26,793 nucleotides of DNA, taken from NCBI GenBank assembly GCA_910577185.1, contig CAJTLR010000054.1, forward strand, positions 1 through 26,793, read 5' to 3'. Under the pieces are notes generated by a model. It saw only the letters and a list, made by a program, of their open reading frames with translations. It searched no databases and had not been told where the DNA came from. Positions 6,927 through 14,815 of the stretch are shown here, in pieces (position 1 is the stretch's first letter; the number at the start of each line of letters is the position of its first letter). The position numbers and the translations under genes are program-made. The stretch is from an uncultured Acetatifactor sp. (GTDB lineage Bacteria; Bacillota; Clostridia; Lachnospirales; Lachnospiraceae).

Positions 6927-7985
6927 ATGATAAAAGCAGGGATTATCGGTGCAACGGGATATGCGGGAGGCGAACTTGTGCGTCTTCTGGCAAATCACAA
7001 AGAGGCGGAGATTGTATGGTATGGTTCCCGCAGCTATATTGACCGGAAGTATTATGAAGTATACCGGAACATGTTCCGGATTGTGGAGGATGTATGCCGG
7101 GATGACAATCTTATGGAGCTGGCAGAGGAGGCTGATGTGATTTTTACGGCCACACCCCAGGGATTTCTGGCGGGAATTCTGACGGAGGAAATTCTTGAAA
7201 AAGTAAAAATCATTGATTTGTCTGCGGACTACCGTATCAAAGACGTGGCGGTTTATGAAAAATGGTACGGGATAGAGCACAAATCGCCCCGGTTTATCCG
7301 GGAGGCCGTCTACGGACTGTGCGAGGTCAACCGGGGGCTGATCACGGAGAATACCCGGCTGGTGGCGAATCCGGGATGCTACACCACCTGCTCCATACTG
7401 ACGGCCTATCCTCTGGTGAAGGAGGGGCTGATAGACCCGGACAGCCTGATTGTGGACGCGAAATCGGGCACATCCGGAGCCGGACGGGGGGCGAAGGTGC
7501 CCAATCTGTTCTGCGAGGTGAACGAAAATATCAAGGCCTACGGGGTGGCGGGCCATCGTCATACGCCGGAGATCGAAGAGCAGCTGGGGTACGCGGGAAA
7601 CTGCAGGTGTACCATCAGCTTCACGCCTCATCTGATGCCCATGAACAGGGGAATTCTGGTGACGGAATATGCGAATCTGAACAGAAAAGAAGACGGCACC
7701 CTGCCATCTTATGAGGAAATACAGGCAGTCTATGAACGGTATTACGGCGGGGAAAGGTTTATCCGCCTGCAGGAAAAGGGCGTATGCCCCGAGACAAAGT
7801 GGGTGGAGGGCAGCAATTACGTGGATATCGGATTTGCCATAGATGCCAGGACCGGGCGCATTATCATGATGGGGGCGCTGGACAATCTGGTGAAGGGCGC
7901 TGCCGGCCAGGCAGTGCAGAACATGAACCTGCTGTTTGGCCTGAAGGAAAGTGAAGGGCTGGAGTTAGTGCCCTGCTTCCCGTAA
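6927..7985 (+). CDS. argC: N-acetyl-gamma-glutamyl-phosphate reductase
   Basis: This is the third step of arginine/ornithine synthesis: NADPH-dependent reduction of N-acetylglutamyl phosphate to the semialdehyde in the cytosol. The N-terminal nucleotide-binding motif GATGYAGGELVRLL (8-21), the catalytic cysteine in NPGCYTT (C151) and the catalytic-histidine segment GHRHTPEIEEQL are all present. The 352 residues match the long (type 1) ArgC. The start at 6927 has GGGGAGA at 6917-6923; an in-frame ATG at 6915 would add four residues. It is the first gene of the arg cluster, directly downstream of the ARG boxes. Confidence 0.96.
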   Translation: MIKAGIIGATGYAGGELVRLLANHKEAEIVWYGSRSYIDRKYYEVYRNMFRIVEDVCRDDNLMELAEEADVIFTATPQGFLAGILTEEILEKVKIIDLSADYRIKDVAVYEKWYGIEHKSPRFIREAVYGLCEVNRGLITENTRLVANPGCYTTCSILTAYPLVKEGLIDPDSLIVDAKSGTSGAGRGAKVPNLFCEVNENIKAYGVAGHRHTPEIEEQLGYAGNCRCTISFTPHLMPMNRGILVTEYANLNRKEDGTLPSYEEIQAVYERYYGGERFIRLQEKGVCPETKWVEGSNYVDIGFAIDARTGRIIMMGALDNLVKGAAGQAVQNMNLLFGLKESEGLELVPCFP

Positions 7986-7992
7986 CCGGGCA

Positions 7993-8020
7993 GGCTGCCG
8001 GAAAAAAGCCTTTCCGGGCC
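7993..8020 (+). other. Hairpin in the argC-GNAT gap
   Basis: CCGGAAA (7998-8004) pairs perfectly with TTTCCGG (8011-8017) around a 6-base loop, and GGC/GCC extends the stem after a two-base bulge. No T-tract follows, so termination is unlikely. It may be an mRNA processing or stability element between argC and the rest of the operon. Confidence 0.4.
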
Positions 8021-8130
8021 GCCGTAAATCCGGTAAAAGACACTGGACGCTGTATCCAAAATATGGTAAGCTAAAAATGCTTGTTTTGCCGGATAAAATT
8101 TATAAAAAAAGGAAAAGACAGGATAAAATA

Positions 8131-8595
8131 ATGAACAGTCAGACATTTACCGTCAGGACAATGACATGCGGGGATTACGAAGGGCTTTATGCCTTGTGGA
8201 GAACCATCAGGGGATTTGCCATGCGCAGCATCGACGATTCCAGGGAAGGGGTGGAACGCTTTCTGAAAAGGAATCCGTCCACAAGCGTGGTGGCGGCAGA
8301 CCGGGAGGGGACTATCGTGGGAGGAATCCTGTGCGGGCATGACGGCAGGCGGGGCAGTCTGTATCATGTGTGCGTCAGGGAGGACTGGCGCAGAAAGGGT
8401 ATCGGAAAAGCCATGGTAGTGCACTGCATGAAGGCGCTGGAGGCGGAGCAGATCAATAAAGTGAGCCTGATTGCCTTCACGGCCAACGATATCGGAAACG
8501 CTTTCTGGAACCGTATCGGCTGGACCAGGAGGGAAGATCTGAATTATTATGATTTCACCCTGAATGAAGCCAATATCACGGCATTTAACAAGTAA
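8131..8595 (+). CDS. GNAT family N-acetyltransferase in the arg operon
   Basis: This is a 154-residue acetyl-CoA-dependent acetyltransferase of the GNAT fold. Visible are the beta4 strand GSLYHVCV, the acetyl-CoA pyrophosphate-binding motif A RRKGIGKAM and a late NAFWNRIGW segment typical of the family's C-terminal part. The segments SIDDSREGVERFLKRNPST and GILCGHDGRRG resemble the YpeA-like subgroup. The start at 8131 is chosen because family members begin near this point; an in-frame ATG at 8077 would add 18 Lys-rich residues. The gap from argC is 145 bases, and argJ follows after 20. Its location makes N-acetylglutamate synthase activity a candidate role, but this is inference: a protein or small-molecule acetylase is equally possible, and argJ may already supply acetylglutamate. 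Confidence 0.82.
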   Translation: MNSQTFTVRTMTCGDYEGLYALWRTIRGFAMRSIDDSREGVERFLKRNPSTSVVAADREGTIVGGILCGHDGRRGSLYHVCVREDWRRKGIGKAMVVHCMKALEAEQINKVSLIAFTANDIGNAFWNRIGWTRREDLNYYDFTLNEANITAFNK

Positions 8596-8615
8596 GAGGA
8601 GAAAAGAGGAAAGAC

Positions 8616-9839
8616 ATGAAAAGGACTGAGGGCGGCGTGACTGCGGCAAGGGGATTCCAGGCGGCAGGTGTGGAAGCGTCAGTAAAATATGCAAACCGTA
8701 AGGACATGGCTCTGATTTACAGCACCGTGCCCTGTGTGGCGGCGGGAACCTTCACCACAAATGTGGTGAAAGCGGCCCCTGTGCTCTGGGACCGGAAAAT
8801 TGTGGAAGAGTCCCCTTTTGTCCAGGCAGTGGTAGTCAATTCCGGCATTGCCAATGCCTGCACGGGAAAAGCGGGGATGGACTGTTGTGAGGCGGAGAGC
8901 AGGTGCGCGGGAGAGGCGCTGGGAATACCGGCGGATTCCGTGCTGGTGGCATCCACCGGCGTCATTGGCATGCAGCTGCCCGTGGACAGAATGCTGGAGG
9001 GAATCCGGAAACTGGCCGCGCAGAAATCGGACAGCCAGGAGGCCGGGCTGGATGCGGCGAAGGCCATTATGACAACGGATACAAAGGAAAAACAGGTGGC
9101 CGTGACGTTTGAGATCGGCGGGAAAACCGTGACCCTGGGCGGCATGTGTAAGGGCTCGGGCATGATTCATCCCAATATGTGTACCATGCTGGGATTTCTT
9201 ACCACGGACGTAAAGATATCCAAAGAAATGCTGCGAAAAGCCCTGGGGGAGGATGTGGTGGATTCCTTCAACATGATCTCCGTGGACGGGGACACCAGCA
9301 CCAATGACACATTGCTGATTCTGGCAAACGGCCTTGCGGACAATGAGGAAATTGTGTCGGAGGGAGCCGACTACCACATCTTTTGTGAGGCACTGCATGA
9401 GGTGACCACATTCCTGGCCAGGAAGATGGCGGGAGACGGGGAGGGCGCCACGGCGCTGTTCGAGACCAGGGTCACAGGCGCGGCGTCCAGGGAAGATGCC
9501 AGGAAGCTGGCCAAGTCCGTCATCTGTTCCTCCCTGACCAAGGCGGCCATCTTCGGCCATGACGCCAACTGGGGCAGGATTCTCTGTGCCCTGGGATATT
9601 CGGGGGCACAGTTTGACCCGGAGAATGTGGATTTGTTTTTTCAGGCCGGGGACAGGCGGATACAGATTTACGGCGGCGGTGTGGCATGCGATTACAGCGA
9701 GGAGGAAGCCACGCAGATTCTTTCCGGCCCGGAAGTCACGGTGCTTGTGGACATGCATATGGGAGACCAGGAAGCCGTTGCCTGGGGCTGTGACCTGAGC
9801 TATGACTATGTGAGAATCAATGCGGATTACCGGAGCTGA
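8616..9839 (+). CDS. argJ: Glutamate N-acetyltransferase (ornithine acetyltransferase)
   Basis: This enzyme transfers the acetyl group from N-acetylornithine to glutamate, closing the acetyl cycle; bifunctional forms also use acetyl-CoA. The precursor cleaves itself into alpha and beta chains at a threonine nucleophile. The site is visible as HPNMCTMLGF, with T190 the expected nucleophile and Cys at the residue before it, where many homologues have Ala. Other marks are VVVNSGIANACTG, VASTGVIG and, near the C-terminus, HDANWGRI. The length of 407 residues is full. AGAGGAAAGAC precedes the start. Whether it is mono- or bifunctional cannot be read by eye. Confidence 0.95.
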   Translation: MKRTEGGVTAARGFQAAGVEASVKYANRKDMALIYSTVPCVAAGTFTTNVVKAAPVLWDRKIVEESPFVQAVVVNSGIANACTGKAGMDCCEAESRCAGEALGIPADSVLVASTGVIGMQLPVDRMLEGIRKLAAQKSDSQEAGLDAAKAIMTTDTKEKQVAVTFEIGGKTVTLGGMCKGSGMIHPNMCTMLGFLTTDVKISKEMLRKALGEDVVDSFNMISVDGDTSTNDTLLILANGLADNEEIVSEGADYHIFCEALHEVTTFLARKMAGDGEGATALFETRVTGAASREDARKLAKSVICSSLTKAAIFGHDANWGRILCALGYSGAQFDPENVDLFFQAGDRRIQIYGGGVACDYSEEEATQILSGPEVTVLVDMHMGDQEAVAWGCDLSYDYVRINADYRS

Positions 9840-9936
9840 AATTCCGGGGTTTTTCGTAAAGACGGGCAAAAGGGGAAGCAGGCTCCGGAGCGGGGAATGA
9901 CAAAGACAGTTTCGGACGGAAAGGAAAGAACGGACC

Positions 9937-10821
9937 ATGGAAAAGGACATGGAGAAAGTACTGCAGAAGGCGGAGGTCCTCATTGAGGCCCTGCCCTATA
10001 TCCAGCGGTTTAACCGCAAGATTATTGTGGTGAAATACGGCGGAAGCGCCATGAGCAATGAGGAACTTCAGAAAAATGTCATAAAGGACGTGACCCTTTT
10101 AAAGCTGGTGGGGTTCAAGCCCATTATTGTACACGGAGGCGGAAAGGAGATCAGCCGCTGGGTGGGCAAAGTGGGCAAGGAATCCTCTTTTGTGAACGGA
10201 CTGCGCGTGACGGACGAGGAGACCATGGAGATTGCGGAGATGGTTCTCAACAAGGTCAATAAGGACCTGGTGACCATGGTGCAGGAGCTGGGTGTGAAGG
10301 CCGTGGGTGTCAGCGGCAAGGACGGCGGGCTTCTGCAGGTGGAAAAAAAGTATGCCGACGGACAGGATATCGGGTATGTGGGAGAGATCACGGAAGTGAA
10401 TCCCAAGGTACTTTACGACCTTCTGGAGAAGGATTTTCTTCCCATTGTGGCTCCCATCGGGCTGGACTGCGGATTTCAGACTTACAATATCAACGCGGAT
10501 GACGCGGCCTGCGCCATAGCCAGGGCGGTGAAGGCGGAAAAGCTGGCGTTCCTGACGGATATTGAGGGGATTTATAAAGATTTTAAGGAGAAAAAAGGTT
10601 TTATCTCCAGAATTTCCGCAAGCCAGGCCGAGGAACTGATCTCGGGAGGCTTTGTGGGAGGCGGCATGCTGCCCAAGCTGCATAACTGTACGGCGGCAGT
10701 GCGCAATGGCGTAAACCGGGTCCATATTCTGGATGGCAGGATTCCCCACTGTCTGCTGCTGGAGATTTTCACCAGGCAGGGAATCGGAACCGCCATTGTG
10801 GATGACGGGGAACCGGAATAA
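9937..10821 (+). CDS. argB: Acetylglutamate kinase
   Basis: This enzyme phosphorylates N-acetylglutamate with ATP, the committed and often feedback-controlled step of the pathway. Amino acid kinase fold marks are VVKYGGSAM, IIVHGGGKEI, the substrate segment VNGLRVTDEETM and GGMLPKL near the C-terminus. It has an N-terminal helix before the first strand (about residues 5-22), a feature of the arginine-inhibited hexameric class, so feedback inhibition is plausible. At 294 residues it is full length. The start at 9937 follows GGAAAGAACGGACC; a second in-frame ATG at 9949 is possible. It lies 97 bases after argJ and 52 before argD. Confidence 0.95.
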   Translation: MEKDMEKVLQKAEVLIEALPYIQRFNRKIIVVKYGGSAMSNEELQKNVIKDVTLLKLVGFKPIIVHGGGKEISRWVGKVGKESSFVNGLRVTDEETMEIAEMVLNKVNKDLVTMVQELGVKAVGVSGKDGGLLQVEKKYADGQDIGYVGEITEVNPKVLYDLLEKDFLPIVAPIGLDCGFQTYNINADDAACAIARAVKAEKLAFLTDIEGIYKDFKEKKGFISRISASQAEELISGGFVGGGMLPKLHNCTAAVRNGVNRVHILDGRIPHCLLLEIFTRQGIGTAIVDDGEPE

Positions 10822-10873
10822 TTTGGGAACTGACTAGTATATGCGCAAAAGCAGCGCGGAAATGGTGGAAAAC

Positions 10874-12097
10874 ATGAATATGCAGGAATATATCGAAGAA
10901 GCGGAACAGGCGCTGCTCCACACTTACAATCGTTATCAGATTGTGCTGGAGCGGGGGGAAGGAGTCTATCTCTACGACCTGGAAGGAATCAAATATCTGG
11001 ATTTTGTGTCGGGAATCGGGGTGTTTGCCCTGGGGTACCACAATAAGGAGTACAGCGAGGCCCTGAAGACGCAGATCGACAGGCTGATACACACTTCCAA
11101 CTATTATTACAATATTCCGGCCATCAATGCGGCGAAGAAGCTGAAGGCAGCTTCCGGCATGGACCGGGTGTTCTTTACCAATTCCGGTGCGGAAGCCGTG
11201 GAGGGAGCCATCAAGGCGGCGCGGAAATACGCCTTTTTGAAAGACGGCAGCACGGATCACGAGATCATCGCCATGAACCATTCCTTCCATGGCAGGACCT
11301 TCGGGGCGCTGTCCGTGACCGGAACGGAGAAGTACCGGGGGCCGTTTGAACCCATGATAGGAAATATACGGTTTGCAGATCTGAATGACATGGAGAGTGT
11401 CAGGAAGCAGGTGACGGATAAAACCTGCGCCATCATCATGGAAACGGTTCAGGGGGAGGGCGGTGTCATTCCCGCCGAAGAGACTTTCTTAAAGGAAGTG
11501 AAAGCCCTCTGCCAGGAGAGGGATATTCTCCTGATTCTGGACGAGATTCAGTGCGGCATGGGACGAACGGGCTATTTCTACGCATGGCAGCGCTACGGGG
11601 TAAAACCGGATATTATGACCACGGCGAAAGCGCTGGGCGGCGGTGTCCCGGTGGGGGCGTTTCTGATGACGGAGAAGGTGGCCGAAAGGTCCCTTGGGGC
11701 AGGGGATCACGGAACCACTTACGGCGGCAATCCCCTGGCCTGCGCGGCGGTGGAAAAAATGCTGGAGTTGTTTGAAACCCAGTCTGTGCTGGAACATGTG
11801 AGGGAGACGGCACCCTATCTGGAAAAATGTCTGGATCAGCTGAAAGACAGGTATGACTGTATTCTGGAGCGGCGGGGACTGGGACTGATGCAGGGACTGG
11901 TGTTTGACCGTCCGGTGGGGGAGATTATCGACAGGGCCCTGGAGGAAGGGCTGCTGCTGATTAATGCGGGGCAGAATGTGATTCGCTTCCTTCCATCCCT
12001 TGTGATCTCGAAAGCAAATATTGACGAGATGGCCGACATTCTGGACAGCTGTCTGGAACAGGTCTGCACGCAGGGCGATCCGGATGGGCAGGCGTGA
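10874..12097 (+). CDS. argD: Acetylornithine aminotransferase
   Basis: This PLP-dependent class III aminotransferase forms N-acetylornithine from N-acetylglutamate semialdehyde and glutamate. Present are FTNSGAEAVEGAIK, NHSFHGRTFGALSVTG, the aspartate motif LILDEIQCGMGRTG and the PLP lysine in TTAKALGGG (K252 with this start). The length is 407 residues. The start is uncertain: 10874 gives the family-typical opening MNMQEYIEEAE and has GGTGG just upstream, while in-frame ATGs at 10862 and 10841 would add 4 or 11 residues. It follows argB by about 50 bases and is the last recognisable arg enzyme; no argF, argG, argH or carA/B are in the window. Confidence 0.94.
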   Translation: MNMQEYIEEAEQALLHTYNRYQIVLERGEGVYLYDLEGIKYLDFVSGIGVFALGYHNKEYSEALKTQIDRLIHTSNYYYNIPAINAAKKLKAASGMDRVFFTNSGAEAVEGAIKAARKYAFLKDGSTDHEIIAMNHSFHGRTFGALSVTGTEKYRGPFEPMIGNIRFADLNDMESVRKQVTDKTCAIIMETVQGEGGVIPAEETFLKEVKALCQERDILLILDEIQCGMGRTGYFYAWQRYGVKPDIMTTAKALGGGVPVGAFLMTEKVAERSLGAGDHGTTYGGNPLACAAVEKMLELFETQSVLEHVRETAPYLEKCLDQLKDRYDCILERRGLGLMQGLVFDRPVGEIIDRALEEGLLLINAGQNVIRFLPSLVISKANIDEMADILDSCLEQVCTQGDPDGQA

Positions 12098-12121
12098 GAT
12101 TCGGATGTGTAAGGAGTGGGT

Positions 12122-13522
12122 ATGCATTTGAAAAAAAGACTGACGGCTGCCGCCGCCATACTGGCCATGACGGCAGCGCTTTTGTTCATAGGTTTTCCGG
12201 AGGCAGGGGATACGGAAGGGACAGAAGGCTTTACCCCTTTGTCGGCCGGAAAAGAGACCATATATTTCTGGTATTCCGATGAAAATATGACGAATTTTCT
12301 CAACAGTGCGGCCGTCTCTTTCGGAGAGAAAGAGAATGTGCGGGTGATTCCGGTGCTGGCGTCCGACAGCGAATACCTGGAGGCGCTGAACCAGGCTTCC
12401 GTAAGTTCCGACCAGGTACCGGACGCGTATCTGGTGAGCCATGATTCCCTGGAAAAAGCCTATCTGGCGGGGCTGGCAGAAATGGTCCAGGATCCGGAAA
12501 ACATCTGCAATGAAACAAATTTTCCCCCGGCAGCGCTTTCCGCAGTGTCTTATCAGGGAAAACTGGTGGCCTATCCCCTGTTTTTTGAAACCAGCGCCCT
12601 GGTTTACAATGAGACGTATCTGGCGGAATGGGCATCCCAGACAGCCATGAAGGAACTGCTGAATGCCGGGGAGCTGGACGAGAATCCGGAAGACACGGAT
12701 GGGATTGCCGTGGACGAGGAACAGCTGGCGGTCCTGACGGAGCAGTATTATGGGGAGGCCGTTCCGGAGACAATAGATGACATTCTGAATTTTGCGGATA
12801 CCTTTGATGTGCCCCTGGGGGCGGAAGGCGTCATGAAATGGGATGTATCGGATATCTTTTACAATTACTGGCTGGTGGGCAATTATATGATTGTGGGAGG
12901 GGACAGCGGTGATGACCCCCAGAAGGTGGACATCAATAATCCCCAGACCATTCAGTGCCTGGAAGTGTACAAGGCGCTGAACCAGTTTTTCTCCATGGAA
13001 GCGGACACGGTGGCATATGAGTCCGTGGTGGAGGAGTTCTGCCAGGGAAAGTATGTTTTCACCATCGGTACCACGGATGTGGTAAAGAGACTGGAGGAGG
13101 CGGAAGCCGAAGGCAGCCTGGGTTTTGCGTACGGGATCGCAAAGCTGCCCCATGTCAGTGAGGAACTTCTGAGCCGCACCATGTCGGTGACCACTGCGGT
13201 GGCGGTGAACGGCTATTCCGGGCACAGGGAGCTGGCCAACCGTTTTGCGTCTTACCTGGCAGGGGAATATGCCTCTTCCCTGTACGATATGACGGGAAAG
13301 GTGGCGTCCAGCCTGAACACGGAAAAAGACAATGCACTGCTGCAGGTGTTCAAGACGGAGTATGCCGGCAGCGTGCCCCTGCCCAAGATGCTGGAGACGG
13401 GAAATTACTGGCTTCAGCTGGAGGGACTGTTTTCCAGGGTCTGGAACGGCGCGGATGTGACGGCGCTTGTACAGGAACTGGGAGATCAGATTGCCGCACA
13501 GGTAAATGCGGGGAGACAGTAA
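12122..13522 (+). CDS. Extracellular solute-binding protein (family 1-like), orphan
   Basis: This 466-residue exported protein has the periplasmic-binding-protein fold seen in sugar/oligosaccharide ABC systems. It begins with a basic N-terminus and a hydrophobic signal segment (about residues 6-25) but has no lipobox cysteine, unusual for a Gram-positive binding protein; it may stay anchored by its signal helix or be released. ETIYFWYSDENMTNFLNSA, the VPDAYLVSH segment and GKLVAYPLFFETSALVYN match the maltose-binding-like pattern. The start at 12122 follows AAGGAG (12111-12116). It sits 24 bases after argD, so it should be co-transcribed with the arg operon, yet no permease or ATPase genes accompany it. 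The ligand is unknown. Confidence 0.8.
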   Translation: MHLKKRLTAAAAILAMTAALLFIGFPEAGDTEGTEGFTPLSAGKETIYFWYSDENMTNFLNSAAVSFGEKENVRVIPVLASDSEYLEALNQASVSSDQVPDAYLVSHDSLEKAYLAGLAEMVQDPENICNETNFPPAALSAVSYQGKLVAYPLFFETSALVYNETYLAEWASQTAMKELLNAGELDENPEDTDGIAVDEEQLAVLTEQYYGEAVPETIDDILNFADTFDVPLGAEGVMKWDVSDIFYNYWLVGNYMIVGGDSGDDPQKVDINNPQTIQCLEVYKALNQFFSMEADTVAYESVVEEFCQGKYVFTIGTTDVVKRLEEAEAEGSLGFAYGIAKLPHVSEELLSRTMSVTTAVAVNGYSGHRELANRFASYLAGEYASSLYDMTGKVASSLNTEKDNALLQVFKTEYAGSVPLPKMLETGNYWLQLEGLFSRVWNGADVTALVQELGDQIAAQVNAGRQ

Positions 13523-13542
13523 AGGCTTACATGCATATTTTT

Positions 13543-13608
13543 CCAATCATGGGATACACTGAAGAGGAAACCTCGGAAAGGAAGGTGTAACCCATGATTG
13601 GTTTTTTT
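13543..13608 (+). promoter_or_regulatory. Terminator-like hairpin that contains the start codon of the next gene
   Basis: CCAATCATGGG (13543-13553) pairs perfectly with CCCATGATTGG (13591-13601). One mismatch later, TACAC (13555-13559) pairs with GTGTA (13585-13589). A small inner GAGG-AAA-CCTC hairpin sits in the loop. Seven T residues (13602-13608) follow the stem directly, as in an intrinsic terminator. The ATG of the downstream membrane protein (13594-13596) is inside the 3' arm, and its ribosome binding site (13578-13585) is in the loop and the first stem base. The element could end the arg transcript, attenuate the next gene or hide its start codon. Confidence 0.75.
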
Positions 13609-14025
13609 ATTGCTTTGATTTCAGGAGCCCTGATGAGTATCCAGGGAGTGTTCAATACCCAGGTGACCAAGTCCTCCAGCATCTGGACCGCCAGCGCTTT
13701 TGTGCAGCTGACGGCGCTGGCCGTCTGCTTCGGCGCCTGGCTTTTCACGGACCGGAGTAATCCCCTGCAGGTGTTCCAGGTACAGCCCAAATACATGCTT
13801 CTGGGAGGTGCCATAGGCGCCTTTATCACCTATACGGTCATCAAAAGCATGGATATGCTGGGACCCGCCAAGGCGGTCATGCTGATTGTGGTGGCCCAGC
13901 TGGCGGTGGCTTATATCATTGAACTGCTGGGGTGGTTCGGCGTGGAGAAACAGCCCTGGGAATGGCGCAAGCTGGCGGGGATGGCGCTGGCAGTGGCAGG
14001 CATCATAATTTTCAAGTGGAAATAA
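13594..14025 (+). CDS. YdcZ/DUF606-type DMT family membrane protein
   Basis: This 143-residue integral membrane protein has about five hydrophobic helices (roughly residues 2-20, 28-48, 67-85, 90-113 and 124-141). The opening MIGFFIALISGALMSIQG with FNTQVTKSS, and the middle GGAIGAFITYTVIKS, fit the DUF606/YdcZ branch of the drug/metabolite transporter superfamily. Such half-size members often work as dimers; no partner lies beside it. AAGGAAGG is eight bases before the ATG. The start codon is embedded in the hairpin at 13543-13608, which suggests tight control. The substrate is unknown. Confidence 0.82.
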   Translation: MIGFFIALISGALMSIQGVFNTQVTKSSSIWTASAFVQLTALAVCFGAWLFTDRSNPLQVFQVQPKYMLLGGAIGAFITYTVIKSMDMLGPAKAVMLIVVAQLAVAYIIELLGWFGVEKQPWEWRKLAGMALAVAGIIIFKWK

Positions 14026-14106
14026 ATGTTTTTTGGAATAAAATATTTCCACAGAACGATAAAAGAAGCAGACCGCTTAATTTTTTGAAAGATTTTGAAA
14101 AGCCAC

Positions 14107-14135
14107 TTGTAAAAAACTTTTGATTCCGATACAAT
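14107..14135 (+). promoter_or_regulatory. Predicted sigma-A promoter of the comEA operon
   Basis: The -35 TTGTAA (14107-14112), a 17-base spacer and the -10 TACAAT (14130-14135) lie 60 bases before the comEA start. The surrounding 14026-14194 gap is AT-rich and holds nothing else that I can support. Confidence 0.7.
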
Positions 14136-14194
14136 AAAAGATATCAGCATAGAGAGGCAATCCCTTTTGCTTTTGAAAAAAAGAGAAAGGGACT

Positions 14195-14794
14195 ATGATG
14201 AAAAAAAGAATATTTTTGACAGTGTTGTGCTGGGTATGTGTGTGCCTGTTTTCAGGAGGCTGCGGTGAAAGGGGAGAAGATCTTTTCATGGGCGGCATCC
14301 GGGGACAGGAGGAAATCATTCCCGGAGAGACTAAGGAGGAAGAGCCGCAATCCCATACCCCGGAAACGGCGGAAGACCAGTCCATCAGCGTCTATGTCTG
14401 CGGAGCCGTGGTCAGTCCGGGGGTGGTGGAGATTCCTGGGGGGAGCAGGGCGGAGGATGCGCTGCGGGCGGCAGGAGGTTTCCGGGAAGACGCGGGACGC
14501 ACCGCCGTGAACCTGGCAGACTGGGTCACAGACGGACAGATGCTCTATTTTCCCACGGAGGAGGAAGCGGTGAATCCTGTTGCCGGGGAAGGAGAGCCGG
14601 GGCTTGTGAATATCAATACGGCAGACAGCGCCGCCCTGTGTACCTTACCCGGAGTGGGTGAGGGCAAGGCGGCCGATATCATATCTTACAGAGAGGCAAA
14701 CGGTCCCTTTGAGAACTGTGAGGATATTATGAAGGTACCGGGCATCAAGACGGCGGCTTACGAAAAGATCCGTGACATGATCACGGTCAAGTAA
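14195..14794 (+). CDS. comEA: ComEA-type DNA-binding competence protein (SLBB + helix-hairpin-helix)
   Basis: This is a membrane-attached DNA receptor of the uptake machinery that hands DNA to ComEC. The 199-residue protein has an N-terminal hydrophobic segment ending in SGGCGERG (possible but degenerate lipobox), then a charged linker. An SLBB domain follows (about residues 65-120, with VYVCGAVVSPGVVEIPGG), then a C-terminal helix-hairpin-helix pair (VNINTADSAALCTLPGVG, then FENCEDIMKVPGIK). This is the normal ComEA order. The ATG at 14195 is followed by a second at 14198; GAAAGGG lies upstream. Its own promoter is at 14107-14135. It is separated from comEC by about 7.8 kb of signalling and transporter genes. 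Confidence 0.9.
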   Translation: MMKKRIFLTVLCWVCVCLFSGGCGERGEDLFMGGIRGQEEIIPGETKEEEPQSHTPETAEDQSISVYVCGAVVSPGVVEIPGGSRAEDALRAAGGFREDAGRTAVNLADWVTDGQMLYFPTEEEAVNPVAGEGEPGLVNINTADSAALCTLPGVGEGKAADIISYREANGPFENCEDIMKVPGIKTAAYEKIRDMITVK

Positions 14795-14815
14795 AAATGA
14801 AGGATGGATTTGAAG

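Noticed and set aside
8044..8106. Internal promoter before the GNAT gene
   Set aside because: Candidate boxes (TGGACG, TTGTTT, TATAAA) do not combine with acceptable spacing.
11489..13546. Very long open frame on the - strand (685 codons)
   Set aside because: It is antisense to argD and the solute-binding protein, is His/Gln/Arg-rich without a recognisable domain, and is explained by codon bias of the real + strand genes.
14034..14052. AT-rich inverted repeat after the YdcZ-like gene as a terminator
   Set aside because: The stem is weak with a bulge, and the T-run lies before it rather than after it.
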